Below, in pieces: positions 41,338 to 52,362 of a stretch of DNA of 62,000 nucleotides. This DNA comes from Symbiodinium natans. Its lineage: Eukaryota > Sar > Dinophyceae > Suessiales > Symbiodiniaceae. The position numbers and the translations under genes were made by a program. Below the pieces are notes generated by a model, which searched no databases, was not told where the DNA came from, and worked only from the letters and a program-made list of their open reading frames with translations. Position 1 is the first letter of the stretch. The number at the start of each line of letters is the position of its first letter. The DNA is taken from NCBI GenBank assembly GCA_905221605.1, contig CAJNDS010002636.1, positions 37,501 to 99,500 of the forward strand. Reading direction: 5' to 3'.

Positions 41338-41409
41338 GGGAACCCCGCGTCCAATTCGCTGGGGCCCTCGCGGGCCCGTCTGTGCCAGCTGCTCCTGCAA
41401 AAAGATTTC
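41338..41409 (-). CDS. Candidate exon
   Basis: Reads EIFLQEQLAQTGPRGPQRIG after acceptor ctcactgcag|GAA (AG|GA class). Unrecognised. Confidence 0.42.
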
Positions 41410-42067
41410 CTGCAGTGAGGTCAGTCGAGGGAATTGAGGGTTCAGGGTTCACGGGGTTAGGGTTTAGTGGTCTAAGCTTAGCGTGGAGTCTGACCCCCGC
41501 AAGACTTGAAGTCTGACCCCCCCCCCTAAACCGAGTCTCCCCACCGTCTAAAGGCCTTCCTGTTCGGCATTGTCACGACTGCTATTGCACTTTGAGAAGA
41601 GGTTCATTGTCTGGTGGTCACCTGTGAACCCCCGAGCCCCTAAACCCCTGTAAAACATAAGCCCTGAACCCTGGAACCCCAACCCTAAATCCATAGGACA
41701 CTCAAATCCTGAACCCTGGAACCCAACCCTAAATCCATACGAATCTCAAGTCCTAAACCCACTACTCCCCTGAACTCCCAAAAAACCTTACCCCTCAACT
41801 CCTAACCCCCCCCCCCCCCGGCAATCCCGCTCAACCCCCGCAATCCCGCTCAACCCCTTCAACCCTTCAACTCGCTCAAACCTGCTCCATCCCTCAACCT
41901 CAAACCCCTCAACCCCTCAACCCCTCAAACCCTCAAACCCTCAAACCCTCAAACCCTTAAACCCTCAGACCCTCAAACCCTAAACCCTAAACCCTCAACC
42001 CTAAACCCCTCAAACACGTAACCCCTAGAACCCCTCAAACCCTCAAACCCCTCAACCGTCTAAACAC

Positions 42068-42160
42068 CCGCCTGCGGGGCCAGGCGACGCCGTGGCGCTT
42101 TGGACACACGCGGCGTCTCAGCGACTCCCTCAGTCCGCGGGGAGATGGGGAGGACCGAAG
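42068..42160 (-). CDS. Exon-like island
   Basis: Arg-rich island between CCCTAAA (low) and TTTAGGG (high). Two frames are plausible, one with LRESLRRRVCPKRHGVAW and one with VLPISPRTEGVAETP. Acceptor aaagagccag|GCG. Confidence 0.3.
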
Positions 42161-42175
42161 CGCCTGGCTCTTTTT

Positions 42176-42445
42176 CGGGTTTAGGGTTTAGGGTTAGGGT
42201 TTAGGGTTTAGGGTTTAGGGTTTAGGGTTTAGGGTTTAGGGTTTAGGGTTTAGGGCTTAGGGCTTAGGGCTTAGGGCTTAGGGCTTAGGGCTTAGGGCTT
42301 AGGGCTTTTAGGGTTTTAGGGCTTAGGGCTTAGGGCTTAGGGTTAGGGTTTAGGGTTTAGGGTTTAGGGTTTAGGGTTTAGGGTTTAGGGTTTAGGGTTT
42401 AGGGTTTAGGGTTTAGTGTTTAGAGTTTAGGGTTCAGGGCTTAGG
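42176..42445 (+). repeat. TTTAGGG array with a GGGCTTA block
   Basis: TTTAGGG at both ends with a central block of about eight GGGCTTA units. Confidence 0.92.
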
Positions 42446-42790
42446 GATTGCGATTCTGGCAGGGGGGTCTAGGGCCTCAGGGTTGAGGGTTTAGCCCTAC
42501 ATCCGAAACCCGAGTCCAATTTGAGAGTCTCCCAAAGGCGCGGAAACCGCCCAAAAAGCCCCGAAACAGCCTAAAGCCCGGGTTTAGGGTTGGGGTTTAG
42601 GGTTTAGGGTTAGCCCATCCCAGGGTAAAGCCCTACACTCCTTTAACCGCTGAGTTTCCTTGGTCCCTAGTTCCCGACAGTGCTCAAAGGTTGGAACCAT
42701 GGGCCCTTAGTAGCATGGTCCCTTACCCTTGCTTCAAAGGATTTAAAGGGATCCTGAAGTATGGGCACTAATTATGTAGAGTGTGTATAC

Positions 42791-42906
42791 CCAGAACCCT
42801 GGGAGGATCCAAAAAATAGAGCCCTAAAATGGTACCCTATACTACTATTGGGTCATTCTTAGGAACCTCTAAGCGGATCTATTTTTTGGATCCTTCCAGG
42901 GGTCTG
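42791..42906. mobile_element. GGATCCAAAAAATAGA inverted-repeat element, copy 1
   Basis: Arms gggaggatccaaaaaatag and ctattttttggatccttcc, outer cag.acccctggg / ccaggggtctg. Contains ggtaccctatactactattg. Confidence 0.8.
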
Positions 42907-43457
42907 CGCAAGGGCTATATTCCCAAATTAAGGGCCCATACTTCGGATCCCCTCAGTTCGCGGCTCGATTTGAGTTTAGGGTTTAGGAGGGTGGAGGGTT
43001 TAGGGTTTAGGGTTTAGGGTTTAGGGTTTAGGGTTTAGGGTTTAGGGCTTGGAGGGATCTTGGGGCTCCCAGTGCCACTGCTTGGTAGCCCAGTAAGCTT
43101 ACTAGAATCAGGGTTTAGGGTTTAGGGTTTAGGGTTTAGGGTTTAGGGTTTAGGGTTTAGGGTTTAGGGTTTAGGGTTTAGGGTTTAGGGTTTAGGGTGG
43201 GTACCCTTTTTGGTTGCTGGTTAGGCCTAGAACCCAAAAAAGAGGGGGGCAGCAGGGTGTACCTGGGAGACAACAGCGCCTCCGTGCCTTTTCAAGACCG
43301 CAAGCCATCATCACTGTCTGTCTGCAGCCGATGCTGTACCTCGACTGCGCAGCTTCCAAATCTTGCAGCCCCCGCGTCACTGTGCTTCAGGATCGAGCCC
43401 CCCCCCAAAAAAAGATTCCGGGGGGTGGGTCGGCCCGGAGACTGTGGCAAGGAGGTT

Positions 43458-43633
43458 CCCAGACCCCTGGGAGGATCCAAAAAATAGAGCCCCCAAATAG
43501 TACCCTATACTACTCTTGGGTCTTTCTTGGGAACCTCTAAGGGGATCTATTTTTTGGTACCCTATACTGCCATTGGGCCAATCTTAGGAGCCCCTAAGGG
43601 GATCTATTTGTTGGGTCCTTCCAGGGGTCTGGG
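43458..43633. mobile_element. GGATCCAAAAAATAGA inverted-repeat element, copy 2
   Basis: Same arms as copy 1, about 550 bases away. Its interior half (ggtaccctatactgcc...gggatctatt) is tandemly duplicated. Confidence 0.8.
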
Positions 43634-43699
43634 TTGCTGCCTGTGCGAGCTGCGGAACTGATTTACAAGTGTACAGGCGGCGAGGCTTTTCGTGGCCAT
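43634..43699 (-). CDS. Possible initiator exon
   Basis: Starts ATG: MATKSLAACTLVNQFRSSHR, then runs into the adjacent inverted-repeat element. TTTAGGG array on the upstream side. A Met start with a basic/Ser-rich tail could be a leader, but this is weak. Confidence 0.28.
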
Positions 43700-44205
43700 G
43701 TCTCAATATCGGCGGATCGGCTTTTTGAAGTTTATGAAGGGTTTAGGGTTTAGTTCGGGCTGAGGGTTGAGGTTTAGGGTTTAGGGGGTTTAGAGGGCTT
43801 GGGGTTCCACGGTTTAACGTGGAACCGATGTGCGACGACTGATCTTGAGACATTCCTATATACAACGCGCTGACAGTGGGAAGATACAACTCAACTAGCC
43901 GATGCTTGGCACCCCAAATAGCTGAACTTTAATCCAAGCCCGGCTCTTTCGGCATAGAATGCCACACAAAACGTCCCCTGCATGCCAACAGGCAGAGCAC
44001 CGCACCACCGTGAGCCCAGCACACCAAGAGAGATTGAGCAGGGCTTTAGGGGTTTGGAGTTTAGGGTTTAGGGGGGCTCACAGGTTTTCCCTAACCCTAA
44101 ACCCTAAACCCTAAACCCTAGACCCTAAACCCTAAACCCTAAACCCTAAACCCTAAACCCTAAACCCTAAGGATTCTGGGGTTCAGGGGGCTTGGAGGCG
44201 AACAC

Positions 44206-44266
44206 CTGTGGCGCAGGGGTATCAGCAGTTGGTTGCCGGCCATCTCAAATTGGCCGGATGACGCGA
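44206..44266 (-). CDS. Candidate exon
   Basis: Reads ASSGQFEMAGNQLLIPLRHR after acceptor catgacag|TC; donor CGCCACAG|GTGTTCG (GT). Exon-type arrays on both sides. The frame is open upstream as CGILFDMTV. Confidence 0.45.
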
Positions 44267-44763
44267 CTGTCATGTCAAAAAGGATCCCACAGGGTTTAGG
44301 GTTTAGGGTTTAGGGTTTAGGGTTTAGGGTTTAGGGTTTAGGGTTTAGGGTTTAGGGTTTAGGGTTTAGGGTCATCTGCCGATCGATGTTTGCGCACAAC
44401 CACTCAAGAGCCCCTACTGTGGGACCCTTTGCGATCTTACCAGTGCTTTGTACGGAATTCGAGAATTAGGATCCCGACGATATGAGTTGTCCAGTAACCC
44501 GGGAGAACCAAAGGTTAACCTTTGGGATTGTAAGGGGGTTAGACTACCCCAAAAAGGTTCAAGGTTACCTACTACTAAGGGTTCTCTAGGGATCCGAATT
44601 CCCCAATCCCCTACCAAGAACTAGTATGCTGTGAAGTTGAAACCCGGTAACTGGCATCCAGCCTCGCCAAGCTCGTCTTAAATGGGGGGCTTGCCCCCCC
44701 CCCCCCCTCCACTGGCAAAGCAACATGGAGTAAGTTTCATACAAAACCCCTAAACCCTCAATC

Positions 44764-44838
44764 GTCAACCCTGAACCCTGAACCCTGAACCCTGAACCCT
44801 GAACCCTGAACCCTGAACCCTGAACCCTAAACCCTAAA
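44764..44838 (-). repeat. CCCTGAA variant array
   Basis: About nine CCCTGAA units. Confidence 0.92.
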
Positions 44839-44872
44839 CCAAGCCCGAAACTGTAAAGTAAACCTTTTAGTT

Positions 44873-44962
44873 GCTGAGTTCATAAGACCCCCCAAAAGTG
44901 TACACTTTCTGTTCTATAGGGGATTATAGCATCCCAAAAAGTGTAAAGTGTACTCACTCAGC
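44873..44962. mobile_element. Inverted-repeat element
   Basis: Arms GCTGAGT...AGTGTACACTTT and AAAGTGTACT...ACTCAGC, between CCCTAAA arrays. Confidence 0.6.
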
Positions 44963-45524
44963 TATTAAGACCTCAAACCCTAAACCCGAGACCCTATAGT
45001 ACCCGAGAAACTGTTACCCTAAACCCTAAACCCTAAACCCTGAACCCTAAACCCTAAACCCTAAACCCTAAACCCTAGACTCCTGACACAATGACAGTCC
45101 CCAAACAAACCCGAGGGGCCTCCGGGCTTGCCTTGGGCTCGTGTAGGGTCTTGCGGTTTGGGCGGTAAAGGGTTGAGGGTTGAGGGTTTAGGGTTGAGGG
45201 TTTAGGGTTGAGGGTTGAGGGTTTAGGGTTGAGGGTTGAGGGTTTAGAGTGTAGGGTTGAGGGTTTAGGGTTTCGGGCTGAGGTTTGAGGGTTGAGGGTT
45301 GATTTGGGTCTGGGGGGTAAAGGCATGGTTTGGGGGCCAGGGTTTAGGGTGAGACCGGCTCAGGAAACTGTAGCCCTGGACTTCAGTCAGCAACACCCGA
45401 AACCAGGTGTCACATCCCCAAGAAAACCTACTCAAGAAATCCCTAAACCCTAAACCCTAAACCCTAAACACCCTAAACCCTAAACACCCTAAACCCTAAA
45501 CACCCTAAACCCTAAACCCATTAA

Positions 45525-45600
45525 GCTGAGGTGGAGACGGCTCGGGATGGAGACTGGCTTGCGAAGCATGCCCCTCCCCCAAAACGAACTTTCCCTGGGG
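45525..45600 (-). CDS. Candidate exon
   Basis: Open frame PQGKFVLGEGHASQASLHPE after acceptor ccttcaag|CCC, with exon-type arrays on both sides. Unrecognised. Confidence 0.38.
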
Positions 45601-46262
45601 CTTGAAGGTTGGAGGGTTTAGGGCGTAGGGTTTTAGGGTTTAGGGTTTAGGGTTTAGGGTTTAGGGTTTAGGATTTAGGGCGTAGGGTTTTAGGGCTTAG
45701 GGTTTAGGGTTTAGGGTTTAGGGCGTAGGGTTTTAGGGTTTAGGAGGACATAAGAAATGCGGAGGTTGCCGGTTACAGGCTACAAGTTGCAAGTTTCAAT
45801 TTGCAAGTACTCTCTGGCTGGGTCGCAGGAGATGTAAGTAAGGTTTAGGGTCAAGGGCCTCGTTATCATCTGGGCAGATAAGGATCGGTATAGCCAGTGA
45901 CAGCCACAGTCTACTAAGCCCGTGCAAGTTGGTTCGAAAGCCCCAGGGAAGGTTGTAGCACTAAGCCTACCTACGATTGGACATGTGCATTGAAACCAAA
46001 GCTTGACAAAACGAACCATCTGCTCTAGAGGCCGCTGATCAGCTTTTCTGCCGCAGTGCGCGAGAGGACTTATTTTTGTGCTTAGTTAAACACTCAACCC
46101 TAAACCCCAAACCCTTACCCTAAAAACCCCCACAGGCCCCAAAAAAACCCTGTAAGCCCTACCCCTAAACCCTAAACCCTAAACCCTAAACCCTAAAACC
46201 TAAACCCTAAACCCTCAACCCTAAACCCTAAACCCCGAGCCCTGAAGCACCTTCACGGCTCT

Positions 46263-46310
46263 TCAGGACTCCAGGGAAAAGGCGGCATTGACCAACTCCT
46301 GCCAAGAGCC
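46263..46310 (-). CDS. Candidate terminal exon
   Basis: 16 codons, GSWQELVNAAFSLES then TGA. Acceptor catcctgag|GGC. CCCTAAA array below, TTTAGGG array above. Possibly the 3' end of a gene lying between protein A and protein B. Confidence 0.42.
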   Translation of the reverse strand, partial: GSWQELVNAAFSLES

Positions 46311-46349
46311 CTCAGGATGCGACTGGGTTGGATTTGGGCTAGAAGAGTA

Positions 46350-46396
46350 AGGGTTTAGGGTTTAGGGTTTAGGGTTTAGGGTTGAGGGTTTAGGGT

Positions 46397-46442
<46 letters not shown>

Positions 46443-46452
46443 GGTTTAGGGT

Positions 46453-46484
<32 letters not shown>

Positions 46485-46742
46485 GGTGAGGGTTTGGAGG
46501 TTTAGGGTTAGGGTTTAGGGTTTTAGGGTTTAGGGTTGAGGGTTTGAGGGTTGGAGGGTAGGGTTAGGGGTTTTAGGGTTTAGGGTTGAGGGTTAGGGTT
46601 AGGGTTGGGGTTTAGGGTTTAGGGGTTTAGGGTTTTTAGGGTTTAGGGTTTAGGGTTTAGGGTTTAGGGTTTAGGGTTTAGGGTTTAGGGTTTAGGGTTT
46701 AGGGTTTAGGGTTTAGGGTTTAGGGTTTAGGGTTTAGGGTTT
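46350..46742 (+). repeat. GGGTTGA block followed by TTTAGGG array
   Basis: About 15 GGGTTGA units (46380-46490), degenerate repeats, then about 17 TTTAGGG units. One of the two longest arrays (about 390 bases). Confidence 0.93.
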
Positions 46743-47071
46743 AAAGGGGCTTATAAGGGAACCTAAACCCAAAAGTAGGGAGTTGGATTTGGGCGGTTTG
46801 GGGTTCACAGGGCTTATGGGGTTTCTTAGAGGGTCTAGGTTTATGGGTTTAAGGTTTGGGGTTTCTGAGAGGGTTTGGGGTTTAGGGTTTAGGGTTTATA
46901 ACAGGGCTTAGGGTTTAGGATTTAGGGCTTCTTCGAGGGTTTAGTTTTTAGGGTTTCTAGGCCTTTATACGCCTTAGGGAGGTTTAGGGCGTAGAGGGTT
47001 TACGGTTTCTAGGGTTTGGGGTTTCTAGGGTTAGGGTTTGTAGCATTGAGGGTTTGCAGCATTCCCGCGCG

Positions 47072-47106
<35 letters not shown>

Positions 47107-47765
47107 ACCCGCCCCCTTCCCGCCTATGGTTTCCCTCTCCCGGGTTTAGGGTTGGGGTTTTGGGTTTTTCCCTATGGTTCATGGTCCGTGGTTCATGGTG
47201 GGTCTAGGGTTTAGGCTTAGGATTTAGGATTTAGGCTTTTCGCTCTGTTTGTGGTTCATGGCGGGTTTAGGGTTTAGGTCTCGGGCTGAGGGTTTAGTGT
47301 GAGGTCCCCCTGTGGTCCGTGGTTGAGGGTTAAGGGTCAGTGGGGACGGGGATACCATGAGGCAAGGAGTCCAGAACATGGTGCGGGCGAGCACATATAG
47401 GGTCAGGGCTTTCAGGGTTTAAAGGGTGTAGGGTGCAGGGAGGGTAGGGATTAGGATCTGGGGTGTTGAGAAGCGTAATGGGGCTTAGGACGTCAAGAAA
47501 CTTGAGAGTTCTTTCCAAAATCAACCCCAGACACAGCCACGATGAGGCCGAGAGAAGAGAAAGAGGGTACTGCTGACAAAAGAAACATCGCGCACGGCTC
47601 GCCTCAGCGATGTCTCCGCACTTCGTGCCACTAAGGCTTCGGGTCTTGTCGGGGCTTATATAGGCTTCTGGAGTCGTTCTAGTTGTGTAAATATAGGTAT
47701 GGTTATGAAAATGCATACATATATATATATACAAGAATAATGATGAAAATATAATATGATATCAT
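46743..47765. other. Degenerate TTTAGGG-like DNA, no gene recognised
   Basis: Diverged repeat units, a CA repeat, and a 134-codon minus frame (47330-47734) with no recognisable motif. Confidence 0.4.
47080..47105 (+). repeat. CA dinucleotide repeat
   Basis: About 12 CA units. Confidence 0.95.
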
Positions 47766-47766
47766 A

Positions 47767-47906
47767 TCATATCATAGAGTAGAATGTGATATAATATAGA
47801 CATAGACATAGACATAGACATAGACATAGATATAGATATAGATATAGACATAGATATGGAGAAGGATATAGAGAGGGATATAGATATACATACGGATGTA
47901 TGTATG

Positions 47907-47952
<46 letters not shown>

Positions 47953-48055
47953 GATATGTATATATAAAGAGAAATAGAGAGAGGTAGATATAGATATAGA
48001 TATGGAGATAGATATAGATATAGACATAGATATAGATATAGAGAAATATGTATAA
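47767..48055 (+). repeat. ATAGAC/ATAGAT/GTAT microsatellite
   Basis: Compound hexanucleotide and tetranucleotide repeat. The reverse-strand Tyr/Ser/Ile frame is a repeat artefact. Confidence 0.95.
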
Positions 48056-48089
48056 TATGTATACACAGCGTTTTAGAGCGGTATCCCTG

Positions 48090-48201
48090 TCAGCAGTTGC
48101 ACGCTTTCAAGCGGTCATGAAGCATTCGTGTCACCTCGGCTGCTGGGAGTGAAGTGGAGAGGCCTCGGCCGGGCGCAGCGTCAAGGGAATTGGGGGAAAA
48201 C
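48090..48201 (-). CDS. Candidate terminal exon, protein A
   Basis: 37 codons including a TGA stop: FSPNSLDAAPGRGLSTSLPA then AEVTRMLHDRLKACNC. Acceptor cttgcag|GTTTTC. The link to the preceding exon is uncertain in phase. Confidence 0.45.
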
Positions 48202-49072
48202 CTGCAAGGGTTTAGGGTTTAGGGTTTAGGGTTTAGGGTTTAGGGCTTGGGGTTTGGGGTTTGGGGTTTGGGGCTTGGGGCTTGGGGCTTGGGGTTTGGG
48301 CACCCCGGGTTAACGTTCTTGAGATCTCCTGGCAGAGCGGCTGTCGTCCCACGGCTCCCGTGTGCCTGCCTTTGCCGGCCCTGTTTGAACCTCGGCAGGG
48401 AGAAGCCCAAAACCCTAATGACACCCTGTATACCGTAACCCTAATTTAAACCCTAAACCCTAAACCCTGAACCCTAAACCCTGTATACCCTGCCCCAAAC
48501 AAAGGCAGACGAAGCCCCAGAGTTTCGAGAAAGAGAAACATATCAAACATCGCGTCTCGGCAGGGCTCCGGCTCGTAGCTTCGAGGGTGTTGAGGTTTTA
48601 GGGCTTTGAGGCATTGTTGGGGGTGTAGGGTTTAGGGTTTAGGGTTTAGGGTTTAGGGCTTAGGGTTTAGGGTTTAGGGCCTTGCCTTTTAGAAGGGGCG
48701 TGAGCATTCACACCCCCCTCCCCCCCAAGGGGAACCCTCCCTTTGGTTTATAGCATTTAGGGCTTTGGTTTACCCCCACCCCCCAAACCCTTCCGGCCTG
48801 TCAATGTCACGTAGGCCTGGTTTTGGGTCCCCTCCCTCCCTCCCCCCCCAACCCTTCCGGCCTATCAATGTCACGTGGTGTTCTATGAACTAAGGGCTGT
48901 CCTGTCATGCGCCGCTGTGTCCTAAGCATCACCGAACGGGAACTCCACTCGCCTTCTGATAGTGATAGTCACCCTGTTGAAGAAAGAAACGAAGTGACCC
49001 CTAGTCTGGCCGAGTCACGATTCAGAGCTGTCTGAGTCGAAACCCGCCTGCTCTCCACCAGTGCGCGCGCGC

Positions 49073-49111
<39 letters not shown>

Positions 49112-51774
49112 AGGGGTTGATGGAAGGCTTCTAGGGCTTCAAGCCCTGCATGCGGCTGATTTCGTTTGTGAGTGCGTCTTGAAGCACGACTTTCGGGGAG
49201 GACTACCTCGAGCTAATGGTACTTTACCCTAAACCCCTAGACCACGAAAAAAAAAAACAAACATCCCGACACCCTAAACCCTATAACCCCCTAAACCCTA
49301 AACCCTAAACCCTAAACCCTAAACCCCAAACCCCAAACCCTAAACCCTAAACCCTGTAACCCTAAACCCAAGGACAAAGAGAAAAGAGAGGAGAATCTAC
49401 CAATAGAAGTATGAATCATGGCAGTAAGACAAAGTAAGGTACATGCCATACGTACACCAACTGTCCATGCTTCATTTCTAGAGAATGTGCCACATACTGT
49501 TTGGGGATACCTTGTCTATACTACAAGCATTCTTTAAGGCAGAACTGCAACCCCAAACCCCAGCAGCCCAAATCCCTAAGCCTTCTTCCCCTCCCCCCCA
49601 AACCCTAAACCCTAAACCCTCAACCCTAAACCCTAAACCCTCAACCCTAAACCCTAAACCCTCAACCCCAGCCCCGCCGTGCACGGCGGCTCTCCGCCAC
49701 GTAGACTTTCACATCAGGCTGCCCCGATGCAAAGGAGACCTTGATCTCCTGTTCGTGGGCGGTTTGGGTTTAGGGTTTAGGGTTTAGGGTTTAGGGTTTA
49801 GGGTTTAGGGCTTAGGGCTTAGGGTTTAGGGTTTAGGGTTTGGGGTTTGGGGTTTAGGGTTTAGGGTTTAGGGTTTAGGGTTTAGGGTTTAGGGTTGTTG
49901 CAGATTAGGGGCTTCTAGACTCGGTAACAGTCCTTAATAGGGATTATCATGGGTGGTGCTAGAATCCCTATTAAGGACTGTGAGCATAAGGGGGAACATC
50001 CCAGCTAACAGGGGTTGAGGGTCTGGTACTTATGGGGGTTTAAGGTCGCCCCACCCAAAGCCTCAGCCCATGAAACCGCAATGAGGGTTTAGGGTTCAGG
50101 GTTCAGGGTTTAGGGGTTTAGGGTTTAGGGCTTAGGGCTTAGTGTTTAGGGTTTGGGGTTTAGGTTTAGGGACCCCAAACCCCTTCGAACCCTTAGCAGC
50201 CTAAACCCGGTAAACCCCTCTGACTAAACCGTGGAGGTGCTTTGTTCCCAAGGAGGAAACAAAAGGTCCTGTTTCCTGAGGATCTAGTGTAAGGCTTCGG
50301 CGTAAGTTTTAGGAGGACGGCTCAAAGAGTTACAGCCCTGTGCCCAAGCCACATGATATACAAGTACTGAGCAAACCGTGGCTTGGAAACTGGCTACGAG
50401 CCTTCAAACGAAGAAGAAGGTGCGAAGGAACAAAAAAAACAAAGGAATGGCCCAGGATCAGCAAAGCATAGCAAACCTCCAGCAAAGACCAATCTTTCAG
50501 TCGGCGAAACCACCGGCTCAACCTGCATCGATGTCAACAGATTGTTTCTTTAAAAGCCCTTGATTTGTTTGACGTAGACGTTGAACATTGCAGGTACGAC
50601 ATTCCAGCGTCCTGAGAAAGATATCAAGCTCAGAAAGATGTCTCCTGCAACCTGACCTATTTGCTTCCCAGCTGCGTCGTGCAAATTAAAGTGGTCCGCA
50701 CACAGCTTCAACCATGTCAGCTAAACTTGTCGCGGCTCTTCTGTTACTTCGGACAGACGCATCGCATTGTCCGCCCGCGGGTCTACTTTGAATCTTCACT
50801 CCGTCTTGATGGGTGCCCATCACCAGGACGAAGTCGCACTAGGGCTGGGGGGGTCGTTGAGGATTCTGACGCACGTAATGGTAACCGGTGAGCCCCGAAA
50901 CCCTAAACCCTAAACCCTAAACCCGTGTCCTGGGAGGGCTTCACCTCCTCTCGAGGTCGGTCCTCATCGCGGCGGGCGTTTGGAGTTAGCTCCACGCCAC
51001 CCTCAAGGAAGTCGCCTGGAATCTTGCCCGGGTTTAGGGTTCAGGGTTTAGGGTTCAGGGTTTAGGGTTTAGGGTTTAGGGTGGTTCCCTCTCTGAAACT
51101 GACAGTCCTTAATAGGGATTATAATCGGGGGGGGGGGGGGGGGGGTACTACAATCCCAGATTAAGGACTCTTAGTATAAGGGGGAACCATCCCAAGCCTA
51201 GGGGCTTAGGTCAAGAAAGCCGCCTTGAGCATTTTTGAGGGGGGTTGTGGCTTTCAGGTCCTATATTCTATACTCCTCTTAGAACCTCAATAAAAACAAT
51301 ATGTTGAACATCCTCTTGGGCTTTATATAAACAAACAATAATTTTCAAGGGGGATGTAGAATTAGTACTATTGCCCCCTTTAACACACCAATTATACCGG
51401 GCAAATAATATAGTCCTTTTACTAGCCCGGTTAGTAATAATTAAAGACCATATAAATTTAGAATTGACAATATAAGGAACGGAGTGAACGTATGATTTTC
51501 AATTAACAACTTTGGCTTTACACAACCGCGATTTACCGAGTGAAAGGATGACAGCCCAAAAGACTTAATGGAGAACCGTCATTACCCTATTCATGGAAAA
51601 AATCTAGGGACCTAAACCCTAAACCCTAAACCCTAAACCCTAAACCCTAAACCCTAAACCCTATTAGTACCTACTCCGATCCCTGGAGCAGCTAAGAACC
51701 CTCAGGCCAAAGCGCCCTTTGGAAGCTCCAGCTCTGTGAAGGCCCATCTGTGGGGCCACGGTTTCCTCAGGTAC
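48090..51774 (-). CDS. Hypothetical multi-exon protein A (C-terminal part)
   Basis: No family recognised. Islands at 51774-51693, 51015-50930 and 49748-49695 join in frame by the GC-AG|G and GA-AG|GA rules seen in the carbonic anhydrase gene. The island at 48201-48090 ends in a stop and may be the last exon. Most of these exons have CCCTAAA arrays on the low side and TTTAGGG arrays on the high side, as the verified exons do. The product is mostly hydrophilic. Confidence 0.5.
49065..49112 (+). repeat. GC/GT dinucleotide repeat
   Basis: GCGCGC, then about 12 GT units, then GCGCGTGTGTG. Confidence 0.93.
49695..49748 (-). CDS. Candidate exon, protein A
   Basis: 18 codons, EIKVSFASGQPDVKVYVA, with alternating beta-strand character. 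Acceptor cgaacag|GAG; donor GTGGCG|GAGAGC (GA). Flanked by CCCTAAA (low) and TTTAGGG (high). Unrecognised. Confidence 0.5.
49928..50030. mobile_element. CAGTCCTTAATAGGGATT hairpin element, copy 1
   Basis: 18-bp perfect arms (49928-49945 / 49963-49980), followed by a conserved tail agcataagggggaacatccc. Confidence 0.8.
50175..50890. other. Array-free region without recognised gene
   Basis: Short frames on both strands (for example 50661-50891 plus) have no coding-like character I can defend. Confidence 0.35.
50930..51015 (-). CDS. Candidate exon, protein A
   Basis: Encodes DFLEGGVELTPNARRDEDRP and REEVKPSQ, strongly charged. Acceptor gattccag|GCGAC; donor CCCAG|GACACG (GA), facing an exon that starts GAG, as in the verified GA introns. 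Arrays on both sides have the exon-type orientation. Confidence 0.55.
51103..51205. mobile_element. CAGTCCTTAATAGGGATT hairpin element, copy 2
   Basis: Same left arm and same tail (agtataagggggaaccatcc). The loop has been replaced by a poly-G run and the right arm is eroded. Confidence 0.75.
51271..51360. repeat. AT-rich dispersed repeat, copy 1
   Basis: ctatactcctcttagaacct ... gaacatcctcttgggcttta ... caagggggatgtag. A second copy lies at 52862-52960. Confidence 0.65.
51361..51610. other. AT-rich patch
   Basis: Markedly AT-rich relative to its surroundings, no open frame. Origin (organellar, transposon or foreign) not determined. Confidence 0.4.
51693..51774 (-). CDS. Candidate exon, protein A
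   Basis: Encodes VPEETVAPQMGLHRAGASKG and RFGLRVL. Acceptor cccaacag|GTA; donor GTTCTTA|GCTGCTCC (GC), phase 1. It splices cleanly to the next exon to give LRVLSDFLEGG. Unrecognised. Confidence 0.5.
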
Positions 51775-52079
51775 CTGTTGGGTTCTTGTGAAGGGTTCAG
51801 GGTTTAGGATTTAGGATTTAGGGTTTAGGGTTTAGGGTTTAGGGTTTAGGGTTTAGGGTTTAGGGTTTAGGGCTTAGGGTTTAGGGTTTCGGGTTTACCC
51901 CAGGCTGCTACAAAGGAGAGAGTCATTAGCCGAGCATGGCGCAGTCAAACAGATGCCGGCCGACACGGACCCCACCATCTGCTGACTCGGAAGAGGAAGC
52001 ACTTCACCATTTGTAAGATATGAGACAAAGAGAGGGTGAGACCTTAAAAAACCGGGAGAAGGCAAAATGGATTTCGCCA

Positions 52080-52362
52080 GCTATAAGATGGAGAAAGACA
52101 CAAAGAGCGGGAGGAAGAGAGGAAGAGAGAAAGAGAGAAAGAGAGACAAAGAGAGAGAAAGAGATAAAAATATAAAAAGAGCAAAAAAAGAGAGAAAGAG
52201 AGAGAAAGAGAGAGAAAGAGAGAAAAAGAGAGAAAAAGAGAGAAAAAGAGAGAAAAAGAGAGAAAAAAAGAGAGAAAAAGAGAGAAAGAGAGATAACAAA
52301 AAATAGAGAAAAAGTGAGAAAAAGAGAGAGAGAGAGAGAAAACAAAAAGAGAGAGAACGAGA
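52080..52362 (+). repeat. GAGAGAAA purine tract
   Basis: About 280 bases of almost pure purine, GAGAGAAA-type units. Long Ser/Leu/Phe or Lys/Glu/Arg frames over it are artefacts. Confidence 0.95.

Noticed and set aside
45075-45326. NPKPSTLNPKP repeat protein (also near 7188, 49485 and 57473)
   Set aside because: This is what CCCTAAA/CCCTCAA arrays encode on one strand or the other; not a gene.
47767-48066. Tyr/Ser/Ile-rich 99-codon frame
   Set aside because: Translation of the ATAGAC/ATAGAT microsatellite.
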